This document shows positions 1 through 9,900 of a stretch of DNA of 64,000 nucleotides, in pieces; within the stretch, counting starts at the first letter, position 1; each line of letters opens with the position of its first letter. Location of the stretch: the NCBI GenBank assembly GCA_027972325.1, contig JAPMOS010000018.1:124001-188000 (forward strand), given 5' to 3'. The stretch comes from Paratrimastix pyriformis (lineage: Eukaryota > Preaxostyla > Paratrimastigidae). A program made the translations under genes and the position numbers. The notes beneath the pieces are model-generated. The model had not been told where the DNA came from. It saw only the letters and a program-made list of their open reading frames with translations, and did no database searches.

Positions 1-161
1 GCCTTCGTCGCGGTGGCCCCGGCCGAGTGGGTCGCGGGCGCCCCAACCAGCTCACATGCCGCGGGATGGCATTCAACGCCACCGACGGCTGGGCGGTCTA
101 GCCCCCCCCCCCCCCCCCACGCTGGGCCCACCCAGCTGGGCCGCCGCAACCGAGGTCTCAC

Positions 162-270
162 GGGATGGGATGGGATGGGATGGGATGGGATGGGATGGGA
201 TGGGATGGGATGGGATGGGATGGGATGGGATGGGATGGGGTGGGGTGGGGTGGGGTGGGGTGGGGTGGGT
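162..270. repeat. GGGAT/GGGGT pentamer array in an intron
   Basis: Many copies of GGGAT pass into GGGGT. The array lies in the intron just before the exon at 278. The repeat keeps several frames open, which creates false proteins. Confidence 0.9.
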
Positions 271-277
271 GGGGCAG

Positions 278-767
278 ACGAGCTCTATGTGCGCCTCTCC
301 AACGACGGGTACCGATTCGGCGCCTCGGCCACCCTGGAGCTGAAGGTCCCCATTGGGGCGGGCACCATCGTGGCCATCGTGGTGCCCGTGGTGGGGGGCC
401 TCCTCCTCGTGACCATCCTATGCTGCTCGGGCGGAGCCAAGCGCTGCTGGCGGTGCATGTGGGCCTCTCGGCACCCCGCCGTCCACCCGGCACTGGCCGA
501 CCCGAGCGCCACCACGGCACCCTCGCTGACCCCCACCACACTGACCCCGACGACCAGCTCCGCCTCCCCCGCATCCAGCCGCTCACCGGCCAGCTCGGCT
601 GCCTCGCCACGGCCATCAAAACCCAAACGCGCTGTCCGGGGCCAGGTCTGCCCTTGCCTCCAACAAGGGACAAACACCAACTGCTTTGTTCCGGGTAGCC
701 ACCGAGCGAAACCGATTCTCTTCTCGGATCATTGCCAGCCAGAGCCGGATACACGTCACTCGCGTAA
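278..767 (+). CDS. Single-pass membrane protein, 3' part
   Basis: The window opens inside this gene. The exon after the AG at 276-277 reads DELYVRLSNDGYRF, then a hydrophobic segment of about 25 residues (IGAGTIVAIVVPVVGGLLLV) followed by CC and basic residues. That is the layout of a type I membrane protein with a cytoplasmic tail. The tail is rich in Ser, Thr, Pro and Ala. An intron at 646-698 (GTCTGC...GGGTAG) joins RAVRGQ to PPSETDSLLG and leads to TAA at 765-767; without it the frame runs on to 816. The family is not recognised. Exons before 278 could not be placed: the first 60 bases may hold part of one. The membrane topology is inferred. Confidence 0.5.
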
Positions 768-892
768 TTTTGTTTTTATTTTCCACCCTACCTGCGCCTT
801 CTTTCTCGGTCAATAATAATGTGATTCTCCGCTCGGGACCTGCCGGACAGAGAGAGAGAGAGAGCCCTGGGTTGGCGGCGCATTCCCCAACG

Positions 893-1663
893 ATGTTCGC
901 TGCTCTTTTTCTCGGTATCACCGCTTTCCTTTACTTCTCTTCTTATTATCTTTGGACAACGTTTGTATTTCTACGGGCCTTTCTTTTCGGAAAGCAAGCA
1001 TATTCTCCTCTCGACAAAACATATTATCGCTCCCGGGTCGGTTTGCGCGACCTCGATTATTACGGTCACGTCAACAATGCATCATGTCTGCTGGTTCCGT
1101 GTGTTGAGCCACGTTGAAAACTTCTGCCAGATCTCACCATTCTCGAGTATGCTCGCTGGGATTGGTGGGTCCGGATGGGACTCCTCCCTTTTTCCATCAA
1201 AGAAGGTGTTCTGCCTATCCTCGCAGGCGTGAGGATTCGGTACCGCAAAGAGCTGCGCCCATTTCAGCCGTACACCGTTTGCTGTCGGGTTGCTTGCTGT
1301 GATGACAAATGGGTGTACGTTGAACAGGTCGGTGCCCCTCGTTCCGATGCTGCACACCACCGTTGATAGACGATTGAATGCCACGGAGAACTTTGCACCG
1401 TGGCCCTCATCAAGATCGTCCTGAAGCAGGGCCACAAGACGGTCCCCCTGAAGAAGCTCTGGGCACGGGCTTGGCCCCAGAAGCCCCTCGACGCCCAGCC
1501 AGCCGACGTTTGGGAGCGGGTGAACCTGACCATGAACGACGAGCTCCTCGGGCCTTCGGACGCATCGACATCACCCTCCCCCTCCCCCTCCCCCTCCCCC
1601 TCCCCCTCTCCATCCTCGGCTGCCTCCCCCGACCTTCCTCGGACATCCATCCCCGCCAACTAA
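893..1663 (+). CDS. THEM6-like hot-dog thioesterase family protein
   Basis: Three exons: 893-1085, 1131-1327 and 1370-1663. Introns 1086-1130 (GTCTGC) and 1328-1369 (GTCGGT) restore one frame. The protein starts at ATG 893 with a hydrophobic N-terminal segment (FAALFLGITAFLYFSSYYLW), probably a membrane anchor. The hot-dog signature follows: DLDYYGHVNNASYL, then EYARWDWWVRMGLLPF and VRIRYRKELRPFQPY. This is the 4HBT_2/THEM6 arrangement, in which the Asp and the HVNN motif belong to the acyl-thioester site of the superfamily. After ELCTVALIKIVLKQG the C-terminus is a Ser-Pro repeat tail from a CCCTCC array (about 1572-1607). Enzyme activity for THEM6-type proteins is poorly established, so the substrate is left open. 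The 3' end faces the EF-hand gene 38 bp away. Confidence 0.82.
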
Positions 1664-1701
1664 GGGTCTCAGCGAAATGGTAGTCCCATCCCTGCGTTGT
1701 T

Positions 1702-2443
1702 CTAGAGCTTTGAGGCCGGGCGGGCGCCGGGTGTTGGGCTTCTCCGCCCCCCGGGCGGGCTGCCCGTCCGAGTGGCTGCGATGCCCGAGGTGGTGGAGGA
1801 GCGGACACCCCCCATCGTTGGGTCGAGCAGCATCCGGGCGAATTCGGAGTAGTCGATGCTGCCGTCGTGGTCCACGTCGATCTGGGCAATGAGCTCGTCG
1901 ATCTGCCACCACACGAGGGGACGGAGCGGCAATGCGGATGCCAAACCGTGGGGGCGTCCAGACCTCTTGGGGGCTGAGATCAAGGTCGAGCTTGTGAAAA
2001 AACTCTCGAAACTTTGCCGCTGTGATATGACCAACCCCGTCGACGTCAAAGGCCTGGCAGAAGGTGTTGAACGAGCAATGACGACGACAGACTTTGAAAG
2101 CTTCTACAATTTCTTCCGGGCTATCTTCAGCCTCGATCCAATTATTTCGCATCAATTCAAGAAATTCGGAAAAGTCTATCGTCCCATTGCCGTCGGTATC
2201 CACCGACCGGAACATTCGCTCGGCTTCCTCAGTCGAAGCTTTTTTGCCCATGATGCCGATAACTTTAGCGAATTCGTGTGCATCGATCGTCCCAGAGTCA
2301 TCGCCGTCAAATAATGTGAATGCTTCGCGCATTTCCAAAATCTCATCCTCTGTGAAATTGTGTTGGGAGTACTCGGATTTTCTGCGTCTCATACTTGGCT
2401 GTTGGTGCATGACGGGCGCCTTTGAGGCCTGGGGTGCCTCCAT
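1702..2443 (-). CDS. Four-EF-hand calcium-binding protein (calmodulin/centrin-like)
   Basis: Exons on the minus strand are 2443-2093, 2053-1964 and 1902-1702; introns are 39 and 61 nt and start GTCTG. A basic N-terminus (MRRRKSEYSQ) precedes four EF-hands. Loop 1 is DGDDSGTIDAHE, loop 2 DTDGNGTIDFSE and loop 4 DVDHDGSIDYSE; all have Asp at position 1 and Glu at position 12. Loop 3 is DVDGVGHITAAK, with Lys in place of the Glu that binds calcium with two oxygens, so this site is probably silent. The core spacing fits the calmodulin/centrin superfamily. A C-terminal tail of about 35 residues rich in Ser, Thr, Gly and Pro is extra. Centrin and calmodulin-like protein cannot be told apart with certainty. 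ATG 2443 is 66 bp from the divergent ATG at 2510. Confidence 0.85.
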
Positions 2444-2509
2444 TTGTAAGAAACAGTGGATATTGCCTCGCGAGGAATCCTCATCCGCCGCGTGACAGAC
2501 CCAAAGTCG
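2444..2509. promoter_or_regulatory. 66-bp bidirectional intergenic interval
   Basis: This is all the DNA between the divergent starts of the EF-hand gene (2443, -) and the BAP31-like gene (2510, +). Both 5' UTRs and both core promoters must fit here or overlap coding sequence. No TATA box stands out. Confidence 0.5.
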
Positions 2510-3022
2510 ATGATATCAACGTTCTCTTTGATTTGGTACATTGTAATTATCGAACTTGTTCTCTGGTGCCTTCTGGCGTTTCTTCCTGGTGCAGCTGGGG
2601 CGCGGATCGGACGCGCCTCAGAACGACTTCTTGCGATCCCTCATGTAAAGTGGGTGGCTTCAGTTTTGTTCGCAGTCCTGTCTTTGGTGTTCCTTTCGTC
2701 ACTGAATGACACACGCATCGCCGCTGCGAACAAGGCCCGGAAGATGGCCATGGGCATCGTTTCAGCTTCCGATCACCTTCAACTGAACAACATCCTTTTC
2801 CGGGCCCAGCGAAATGCCTATTTGAGCGGAATGGTCCTGATTTTGGCCGTGTCTGTCGGCTGCACGCGAAGTCGTTTCCACACCTTGTTATTTTACAGAA
2901 TTTTGTGGAGGACTACCCAGCTTATCCAGAGGCAGTCCGAGGCATCGCACAGCACCCGAACAACCGTCCAGGTGATCCGCGAAAAGCCGGAAACTTCCTC
3001 CGATCCCAAGAAGGCCTTGTAA
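2510..3022 (+). CDS. BCAP31: BAP31-like ER membrane protein
   Basis: Members of the BAP29/BAP31 family are multi-span ER proteins that help sort membrane proteins. The N-terminus (ISTFSLIWYIVIIELVLW) is hydrophobic, a second span follows (WVASVLFAVLSLVFLSSL), and then comes the signature FRAQRNAYLSGMVLIL. Human BAP31 has LFRAQRNLYIAGFSLLL at the same place. An in-phase 48-nt intron (2851-2898, GTCTGT...ACAG) joins LAV to ILWRTTQLIQRQSEA. The charged cytoplasmic tail is short (ends DPKKAL), and the long coiled coil of animal BAP31 is missing. ATG 2510 is chosen because the frame upstream has only GTG. TAA is at 3020-3022, 32 bp from the end of the Dr1 gene. Confidence 0.8.
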   Translation: MISTFSLIWYIVIIELVLWCLLAFLPGAAGARIGRASERLLAIPHVKWVASVLFAVLSLVFLSSLNDTRIAAANKARKMAMGIVSASDHLQLNNILFRAQRNAYLSGMVLILAVSVGCTRSRFHTLLFYRILWRTTQLIQRQSEASHSTRTTVQVIREKPETSSDPKKAL

Positions 3023-3054
3023 ATGAGGGTGGTCAAGATAACGAGCAGGGACTT

Positions 3055-3305
3055 CTACCCGTACTCGTCGTCCTGCGGAGGAGGGGCAAGCTTCGGAGGG
3101 AAGGGGCTGGGTTGGTGGAATGGTGCTGGGGTGGCTCCGAAAGAAGGAACCGGAGGTAGGAACTCTTCGGGGGCTCCGAACGGCGCCAGTTGGGGAAGGT
3201 GGCCTTCCGAGGAGGATGGTATGACGCTGGCAACAGTGTCGGGCGCCAGTGGCTGTGGAGGGGTGCATAATATTGTGGCGGTGGCCGTGGGAACACAAAC
3301 TGCCC

Positions 3306-3337
<32 letters not shown>

Positions 3338-3982
3338 GCTGCTGCTGCGCGACCCTCCATGGCGAGGCGGGCCTGCTCGAAAAGTTCCTTCTGCTTGCGA
3401 ATCTCTTCGTCGGTGAGCGTGCGGTTCTTCTTCTTCTTGATTTCCGACCGTTGCTAACCAAAGGAGGCAATGGGCGACTGGCTCGGCTGCATCAGACCTT
3501 TGCAACTTCTTTGTGTTTTTCGGAGACGTCGGCGAGACCTTCCTGGTACTTTTCCCAGCCCAGGTTCGTCAGGGCATCCATCACGTGGTTTTCGGCGATT
3601 GTTTTTTTCTTGGCCTTAAGTGTAACGGCTTTCACCTCACCCAACAGTTGTTTGAGAAAAGCTAAGATGAAAAAAAAGAGTGGATGAGCCAGACCAACCG
3701 CTAACAACAGACTCATGCAACAATCATTCACAGCTTCGCGCGCCTCTGAAGAAATTCGCACATTTGTCGGGAGGTGATCACGAATGATTGCTTGAAGAGC
3801 AGCTGCAGGAAAGGAGAAAAGGTCGGAAGACAACGGAAATGAAGACGCGGACATCTTGGAAGTCCTTCTTCGGTGCGTTCATCGGTCCCACCAGTTGGCT
3901 CATTATCGGGACCGTCGTCGTCCAGGATCATATGTTGGTGGGGTTTGGGTGCCTGGGGCACATCCATCCCCCTCTCTTCCAT
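3055..3982 (-). CDS. DR1: Dr1 / NC2-beta histone-fold transcription cofactor
   Basis: NC2-beta pairs with NC2-alpha, binds TBP on DNA and modulates RNA polymerase II initiation in the nucleus. Four exons (3982-3853, 3802-3713, 3661-3498, 3453-3055) give 783 nt in one frame, with introns of 50, 51 and 44 nt, all starting GTC(C/T)G. The histone fold reads LPRSALQAIIRDHLPTNVRI, EAREAVNDCC, FLKQLLGEVKAVTLKAKKK, then TIAENHVMDALTNLGW. This matches Dr1 (PRAAI...LPNVRV...KKTISPEHVIQALESLGF). It is followed by a basic linker (EIKKKKNRTLTDEEI), an alanine run of about 13 residues and a Pro-rich tail, as in animal Dr1. The N-terminus is acidic (DDDGPDNEP). ATG 3982 is the first Met in the exon; a second lies five codons on. 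Confidence 0.88.
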
Positions 3983-4098
3983 TGGCCTGCAACTCCTGTG
4001 AGGTCGGCTATGCAATGATTGCCCAAGTCTGTCACTGTGCGAGACTAACGAACCACTTCCTGATTGTCCCAAATACATCACAAACACAAAGAAAACCA

Positions 4099-5646
4099 TT
4101 ACTTCTCTGCGAAAATGCGCGAAAAACTCTCGCGCGCCTTGCGCAGATGTCTTTCTAAGAGGGCGGATGCGTCGCGGCAGAGCCAGCTACATGCAGCTTG
4201 GAGAAAGATTTCATTGATCCGGCTCAAGAGGTCCAAAATATCCAGAGGGGGCTGCTTCTGGCTCTCAAAATGCTCAATCACATCGGCTAGGGACCGAAGG
4301 GCATGAAGCGCAAACAGTGAGTGCACAGACCCAGATACAAGGTCGGTTCGATGAAAGCCACAACCCCATCCACATAGGAGCGGGGGTTCTCCCTACCGAC
4401 CCCAGGAAGAGAACGATGAGAGGAGGAGCTCATCGGGGGACGATGGAAGCAGACACCCTGGAAACCCCCGTCCCGAGTCGTTTGGCCCCTTTGGCGATGT
4501 TGTGTCCGACGGCCTCCAGCACCGCGAAGACTCCGGTTTTCTAGGACGGCACAGAAAAACCAATTTGTGGGGGGGCGCTGCCAGAGGCGCGACGGCCTAC
4601 ATTGCGCCGGGAGGGGAGCGACCTTTTTCGCCTCGGGGATCTCGAGCTCGGGGACGAAAGACAGGCACGACGAGAGGCCGTTCTGGACGGCCACCAGACC
4701 CCTGTAGAAGGTCTCCAGCGCCTGTGAGTGCATGGATGTGGTAGATGCCGATTGTTTATGAGACGATGGCACCATGAGGGCAAGACACCGAACCCAATCG
4801 GGTAGCATTCAAAGGAAACAGCGGTGGGGCCATGCGGCATCCGGGCCTTGTAATACGCGCCGGGGCCCACTGCAAGGTGGTTGATCTGGCGGAGGACCAG
4901 CACGTGGTTGCGCATGGTCCCGCAGGCGGTCATCTTCTCGGGGAAGGCTGCGATGGGCGCCCCTTGCTGCACCCTGCCCAGCCGCCCATGCGAGGAAAGG
5001 CCAAAGGCGAGCGCGAATATTCATCGGCAGATGGACCAAATGGCGAAGAGGGACGGGCGGACCAAATGGAGGCGGGGAGGTAGAGGCGCGGCGTGAGCCA
5101 GGCCCCTCCCTGCATGGAGCGCATCATGATCCCCAGCAGCCAGAAGGAGCGCCGGCTGGAGGCCGGTGGGGGGGCGGGCTCCTGGGAGATGTCGATGGTG
5201 AGAAGAGCGCGAGGGGAGTGAGGCGAGAGTCGAGGGCGGAGGGGAGGCCGGACCGTGGAAGGAAAGGGGATCTCTTCGAACTGGATCTCAAACGTGTCCG
5301 GCGCAAACCCAAAAGCTGCGGGTGCCTAAATAGAACGTCGCATGCGACGTGGCTTGTGACTTTGAGAGCCAAACCATGGGCGACTCCTTGGATTTGGCGA
5401 GAACCGATGCATGAACCACGTCTGAAGGTTCGAGCTCCTTCTCCAAAAGAATGATACGATTTTGATAGCAGGTCACATAATTCGTCAGAATGGCCCGCTG
5501 CTCGAGAGAGACTGTCTCAAGGTGGGGGCTCATCAGGGTCACTGCTCTCCTGTACAACTCAATGGCCTGCTCATAATGCTCGTTTTGGTCTTCTTGAACG
5601 GCCTGTGCGGCCAATGCCTGCGCCTCAGAGAGAGACAGCTTCGCTC
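4099..5646 (-). CDS. MIT-domain protein of unknown function
   Basis: The N-terminal part (5646-5450) is a three-helix MIT domain: SEAQALAAQAVQEDQNEHYE, QAIELYRRAV, then ILTNYVTCYQNRIILLEKEL. MIT domains bind ESCRT-III tails and related helices. A conserved C-terminal region follows over several short exons: WLLGIMMRSMQGGAWLTPRL, CGTMRNHVLVLRQIN, FAVLEAVGHNIAKGAKRLGT, FIEPTLYL, then VIEHFESQKQPPLDILDLLS and ALLERHLRKARESF, ending in TAA at 4099-4101. Donors are mainly GTCTG (the intron ending at the tag before CDVIEHF is 44 nt). I do not recognise the C-terminal domain by name. The start is unresolved: no ATG lies in frame between 5646 and the CFAP57 start at 5735, so a first exon or start codon is missing from this model. 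Confidence 0.65.
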
Positions 5647-5734
5647 CTGCACACCAGGGGACTTAGGGAACCAGAACGGGGGATTTGAGGCTCGCTCCAG
5701 CAGTTTCAAACACAACACCGCTGCTGCTGCGTCA

Positions 5735-6416
5735 ATGGAGGAAACTCCATCACCGCCACCCACCGGCTCTCCATCCCCAAATGGTCCTGCTGCTGCTGCA
5801 GCATTAGTAGCCACCCCAGGACAGCCTGGACAGCCCGGTGCCAGCCAGAGCGTTGGGCTTGTGCCGCTGTCTGACGGCTTTCCGGTATTTCTCACAATTT
5901 CTCTCGCCCGTTTGTTTTTGTGTTTTGGACATCGTATAGTCACGCTTTTGGTATCGCCCCTCGAGTGGGAGATAATATCTATTTTGTGGATGACGATCGT
6001 GTGGTCTATCCGGTGGGGCGCCACATTGCCATTTTGAAGCTGTCCACCCGGACGATTCAGTGGATTATGGAAGATAAGAACCGTGCGATCACCGCCATGG
6101 CCATCAGCCCCGACCGGAAATATCTTGCCGTCTGCGAGACCATCCTGGAGGGCGACGGGCCCCCGCAGGTCGGTCCCTCCATGCGCCCCGCTGCTGCCCG
6201 GGCTCGGGGGTGGGGTGGGGGGGTGGGGATGGGAGGTGGGGGGTATCTTTCTCACTGCCCTCTGTCCTCACGGCCGGGGCGCCGCCGTCGGGTTGGCCGC
6301 CAGATTTCGGTGTACGACCTGGCCAAGCGGAAGCGCTCCCGCATCCTGACCCACCCCGATGTCACCGACAAGGAGTTCACCTGCGTGGCTTTCACCGGTC
6401 CGTGGGGTGTGGAGGA

Positions 6417-6447
<31 letters not shown>

Positions 6448-6928
6448 AGAGGGGGGGTGCCATCCCGTCTCGTCTCGCCTCGTCTCGCCTCATCCCCCAT
6501 CTCTCCCGGCCTCGGCCTTGGGCACCCGGGTGGCGTTTGCCTGGGCGGGGGCCGCCAGGCGACAGCCGGGACATCATCGCCGTGACGGGGCGTCTTCCCG
6601 AGCGCCGACCCGCAGAACCCGCGGCCGGCGACCCCGGTGCACTTGATGGTGCTGTGGCAGTGGGTCAGCCCGACCCACCCCAAGGCCACGGTGGCCGTGG
6701 GGGCCCTGGCGACCCGGGTCTCGGTCCACCCGACCGACCTGACCCAGTTCGTCACCAGCGGGCCCACCTGCTCCGCATCTGGCGCCTGGCCGGCGAGAAG
6801 ATCGCCCGCAGCCCGGCAGGCCACTCGCCTCGGTGGTCCGCCCGCCCCGGGTGTGTGGCGACACTGACAAACCCGGCACCACCATGGCGACACAGACAAA
6901 CCCGGCACCACCATGGCGGCTTGGAAGA

Positions 6929-6968
<40 letters not shown>

Positions 6969-9900
6969 GTGGATTTACGGCGTGAACTCGCGCCCCCATC
7001 CTCTGCCTTTCCCCGGGTGCGGTTGGGTGGGGCCACGGTGCGCGGCAGAACTACACGACCCACCTGTGGAGCCCCGAGGCGGACCGGCTGCTGGTGGGGA
7101 CGGACAAGGGCGAGGTGACCGTCCTCGACCGGGGCGAGCCCGCTGGTACAAGCCGGCCGTCCTGGGGGCCGACGTGCCCGTCCGCTGCCTGGCCCCCTAC
7201 GGGAAGGGCTTCATGGCGGCGGGCGACGGGGGCCGGATGGCCATCTTCGAGATCGACCACAAGGAGGTCTACAAGCAGAAGGGGTCCGCCGCCGCCGGCC
7301 CCCCGGCAGCCCGTCCCCCCCCGTTGGCCATCTGTCCTTTCTCTCCCGCCTGTCCGAGCGGCGCCTGATGGATGGGCTGGGGGTTGCCGGGTGTATATGT
7401 GTGTGTGTGCGCCGCCGGTTGGGGGCCGGGGCGCAGGCCCATCATCCAGGCGCCCCGGGACGACCTGCCCGTGACGGGGCTGGCCATGGCCCCCAACGAG
7501 CGCCAGCTGGTCTGCGTGCTGGGCGGCTGCCAGCTCTGCCTGGCCCGCACCCAAGGTCCGCCCCACCGCCACCGTCCCTCTCCTCTCCCTCTCGCCCCGC
7601 CCCGCCCCGCCCCTCTCCCTCTCGCCCCGCTCCCTCCCCTCGTGGCCACCAGGCCCGCCGGTTTGATGAGGGCCGGGGCGGGGTCGCAGCGGGGACATAA
7701 GATGGCTGGCCTGGCCGCGGCTGACCTGCTGGTGCCCTCTGGGACTCTCGGTGGGCGGGTGGGTGGATGCGGGTGGCGGTGGCGGGTGGCGGTGGCGGGA
7801 TGGGTCCAGTGATCGAGAGTGCCCCGGACTCGCGGGACGTCTTCCAGTACGTCGGCGGCGGCTCGCACGGCTCGGCTATCACGGGTCCGCCCCCGCCCCT
7901 GTCCCTGCCCCCACTGCCCCTGCCCCCACTGCCCCTGCCCCTGCCCCTGCCCCTGCCCCTGCCCCCACTGCCCCTGCCCCACTGCCCCTGCCCCCACTGC
8001 CCCTGCCCCCACTGCCCCTGCCCCTGCCCCTGCCCCTGCCCCTGCCCCCGCCCCCGCCCCGCCCCGCCCGCCCCGCCCCGCCCCGCCCCGCCCCGCCCCC
8101 GCCCCGCCCCGCCCCCACCTCGGCGCGCGCGTACCCTGTGCCATCCCCGTGTGGCGGGCTGGGCTGACGGTGGTGGGCTGACGGTGGTGGGGCTGACCCG
8201 TGGCTGTGTGGGCCGTGGGGGGCTGCCGCCTCAGGCCTGTCGAGCTGCGTGCGGAAGCCGCTGCTGGCCAGCTGCAGCGCCGACGGGTGGGTGCGGGTGT
8301 GGAACTACATGGACCGGCTCTGCGAGCTCGCAAAGGCCATGGAGAGCCCCGCCGAGTGGTCCGCACCGCCATCCCCCGCCATCCCCCGCCATCCCCCCGC
8401 CATCCTCCTGCCCCCTGCCCCTCGTTGCTTGCCCCTCGTTGCTTGCCCCGCCCTCCCGATCCAGGCCGCTGTGGCAGGCGACCCCCAATGGCCGCCCGCC
8501 TGTCGCCGCCGAGCTGACCGTCATCTCATCGGTCATCTCATCGGTCATCTCATCGGTCATCTCATCGGTCATCTCATCGGTCATCTCATCGGTCATCTCA
8601 TCGGTCATCTCATCGGTCATCTCATCGGTCATCTCATCGGTCATCTCATCGGTCATCTCATCGGTCATCTCATCGGTCATCTCATCGGTCATCTCATCGG
8701 TCATCTCATCGGTCATCTCATCGGTCATCTCATCGGTCATCTCATCGGTCATCTCATCGGTCATCTCATCGGTCATCGGTCATCGGTCATCGGTCATCGG
8801 TCATCGGTCATCTCATCGGTCATCTCATCGGTCATCTCATCGGTCATCGGTCATCGGTCATCGGTCATCGGTCATCGGTCATCGGTCATCGGTCATCGGG
8901 TGGGGTGCGGGGCGGGCGGTTCCTGGGGGGGCGGGCAGCGTGTCGCTGCACCCGTCGGGCTTCCACCTGCTGGTGGGCTGCACGGACCGGCTGCGGCTGT
9001 ACAACATCCACCACGACGGGCTGGTCCTGGTGCGGGACTTCCCCCAGGTCAAGCAGTGCAAGGAGGTGCTCTTCTCCAACGGGGGCCACCTCTTCGCCGT
9101 GGCCCACGCCAAGGTCATCACCATCTTCGCCACCTACACCTGCGAGGCCCTCTTCCAGCTCAAGGGTCCGCCACGCCACGCCACGCCACGCCACGCCACA
9201 CCACGCCACGCCACGCCACGCCACGCCACGCCACGCCACGCCACGCCATGCCATGCCATGCCACGCCCCGCCACGCCACGCCACGCCACGCACCCACGCC
9301 CCCCACCCGACCACCATCCTCCCACGCCCATTTCATGCCCCCCCCCCCCCCCCCCCCTCCCCAGCGCACGCGGCCCCTGTGCGAGCGCTGCAGTGGTCGC
9401 GGGACGACCGGTACCTGGCCACGGCCGGGCTGGACGGGGCCGTCTACGAGTGGCGGGGGGAGGAGACCGGGGCCAGCCGCACCGCCAACGAGTACGTCGT
9501 CAAGGCCTGCCGCTACCAGGGCATCGCCTACAGCGGCCACCGGATCGTCGCCTGCGGCAACGAGGGCTCCCTCCGCGAGGTGGCCGAGGGCCAGTGCGCA
9601 CACCACTTCCAGGCGCGCGACTGCTATATGAACCAGGTCCCCGGCCCGGCCCGGCCCGGCCCGGCCCCCCTGTGCCACAGCAGCCTTCCTCTGCATCCTC
9701 TGCACCCCTTCCTCTGCAGCACCCCTCCCTCTTCACCCCTTCCTCCTCTGCCCCACCGGCGCCCGCCCCTGGCCCGCCCTCCCACCAGCCCACGGCCCGT
9801 CAGCGGGGATTGGCATTGACATTGGCATTGACCTTGTCATTGGCGGGGGACAGCTGGCCCTGACGGGGGACAAGGCCCTCTTCGCGGGCACCAGCAAGGG

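Noticed and set aside
162-270. Telomere-like GGGAT/GGGGT repeat
   Set aside because: It is internal, in an intron, flanked by coding DNA and matched by many other pentamer arrays in the window.
2456-2509. Upstream GTG start for the BAP31-like gene
   Set aside because: GTG is not a usual nuclear start codon, and ATG 2510 begins right where BAP31 homology begins.
8231-8776. Minus-strand frame encoding repeated MTDE units
   Set aside because: It is the 12-bp intron repeat read backwards; it has no conserved part.
8520-8898. CRISPR-like array
   Set aside because: Units are direct tandem copies with no spacers, inside an intron of a eukaryotic gene.
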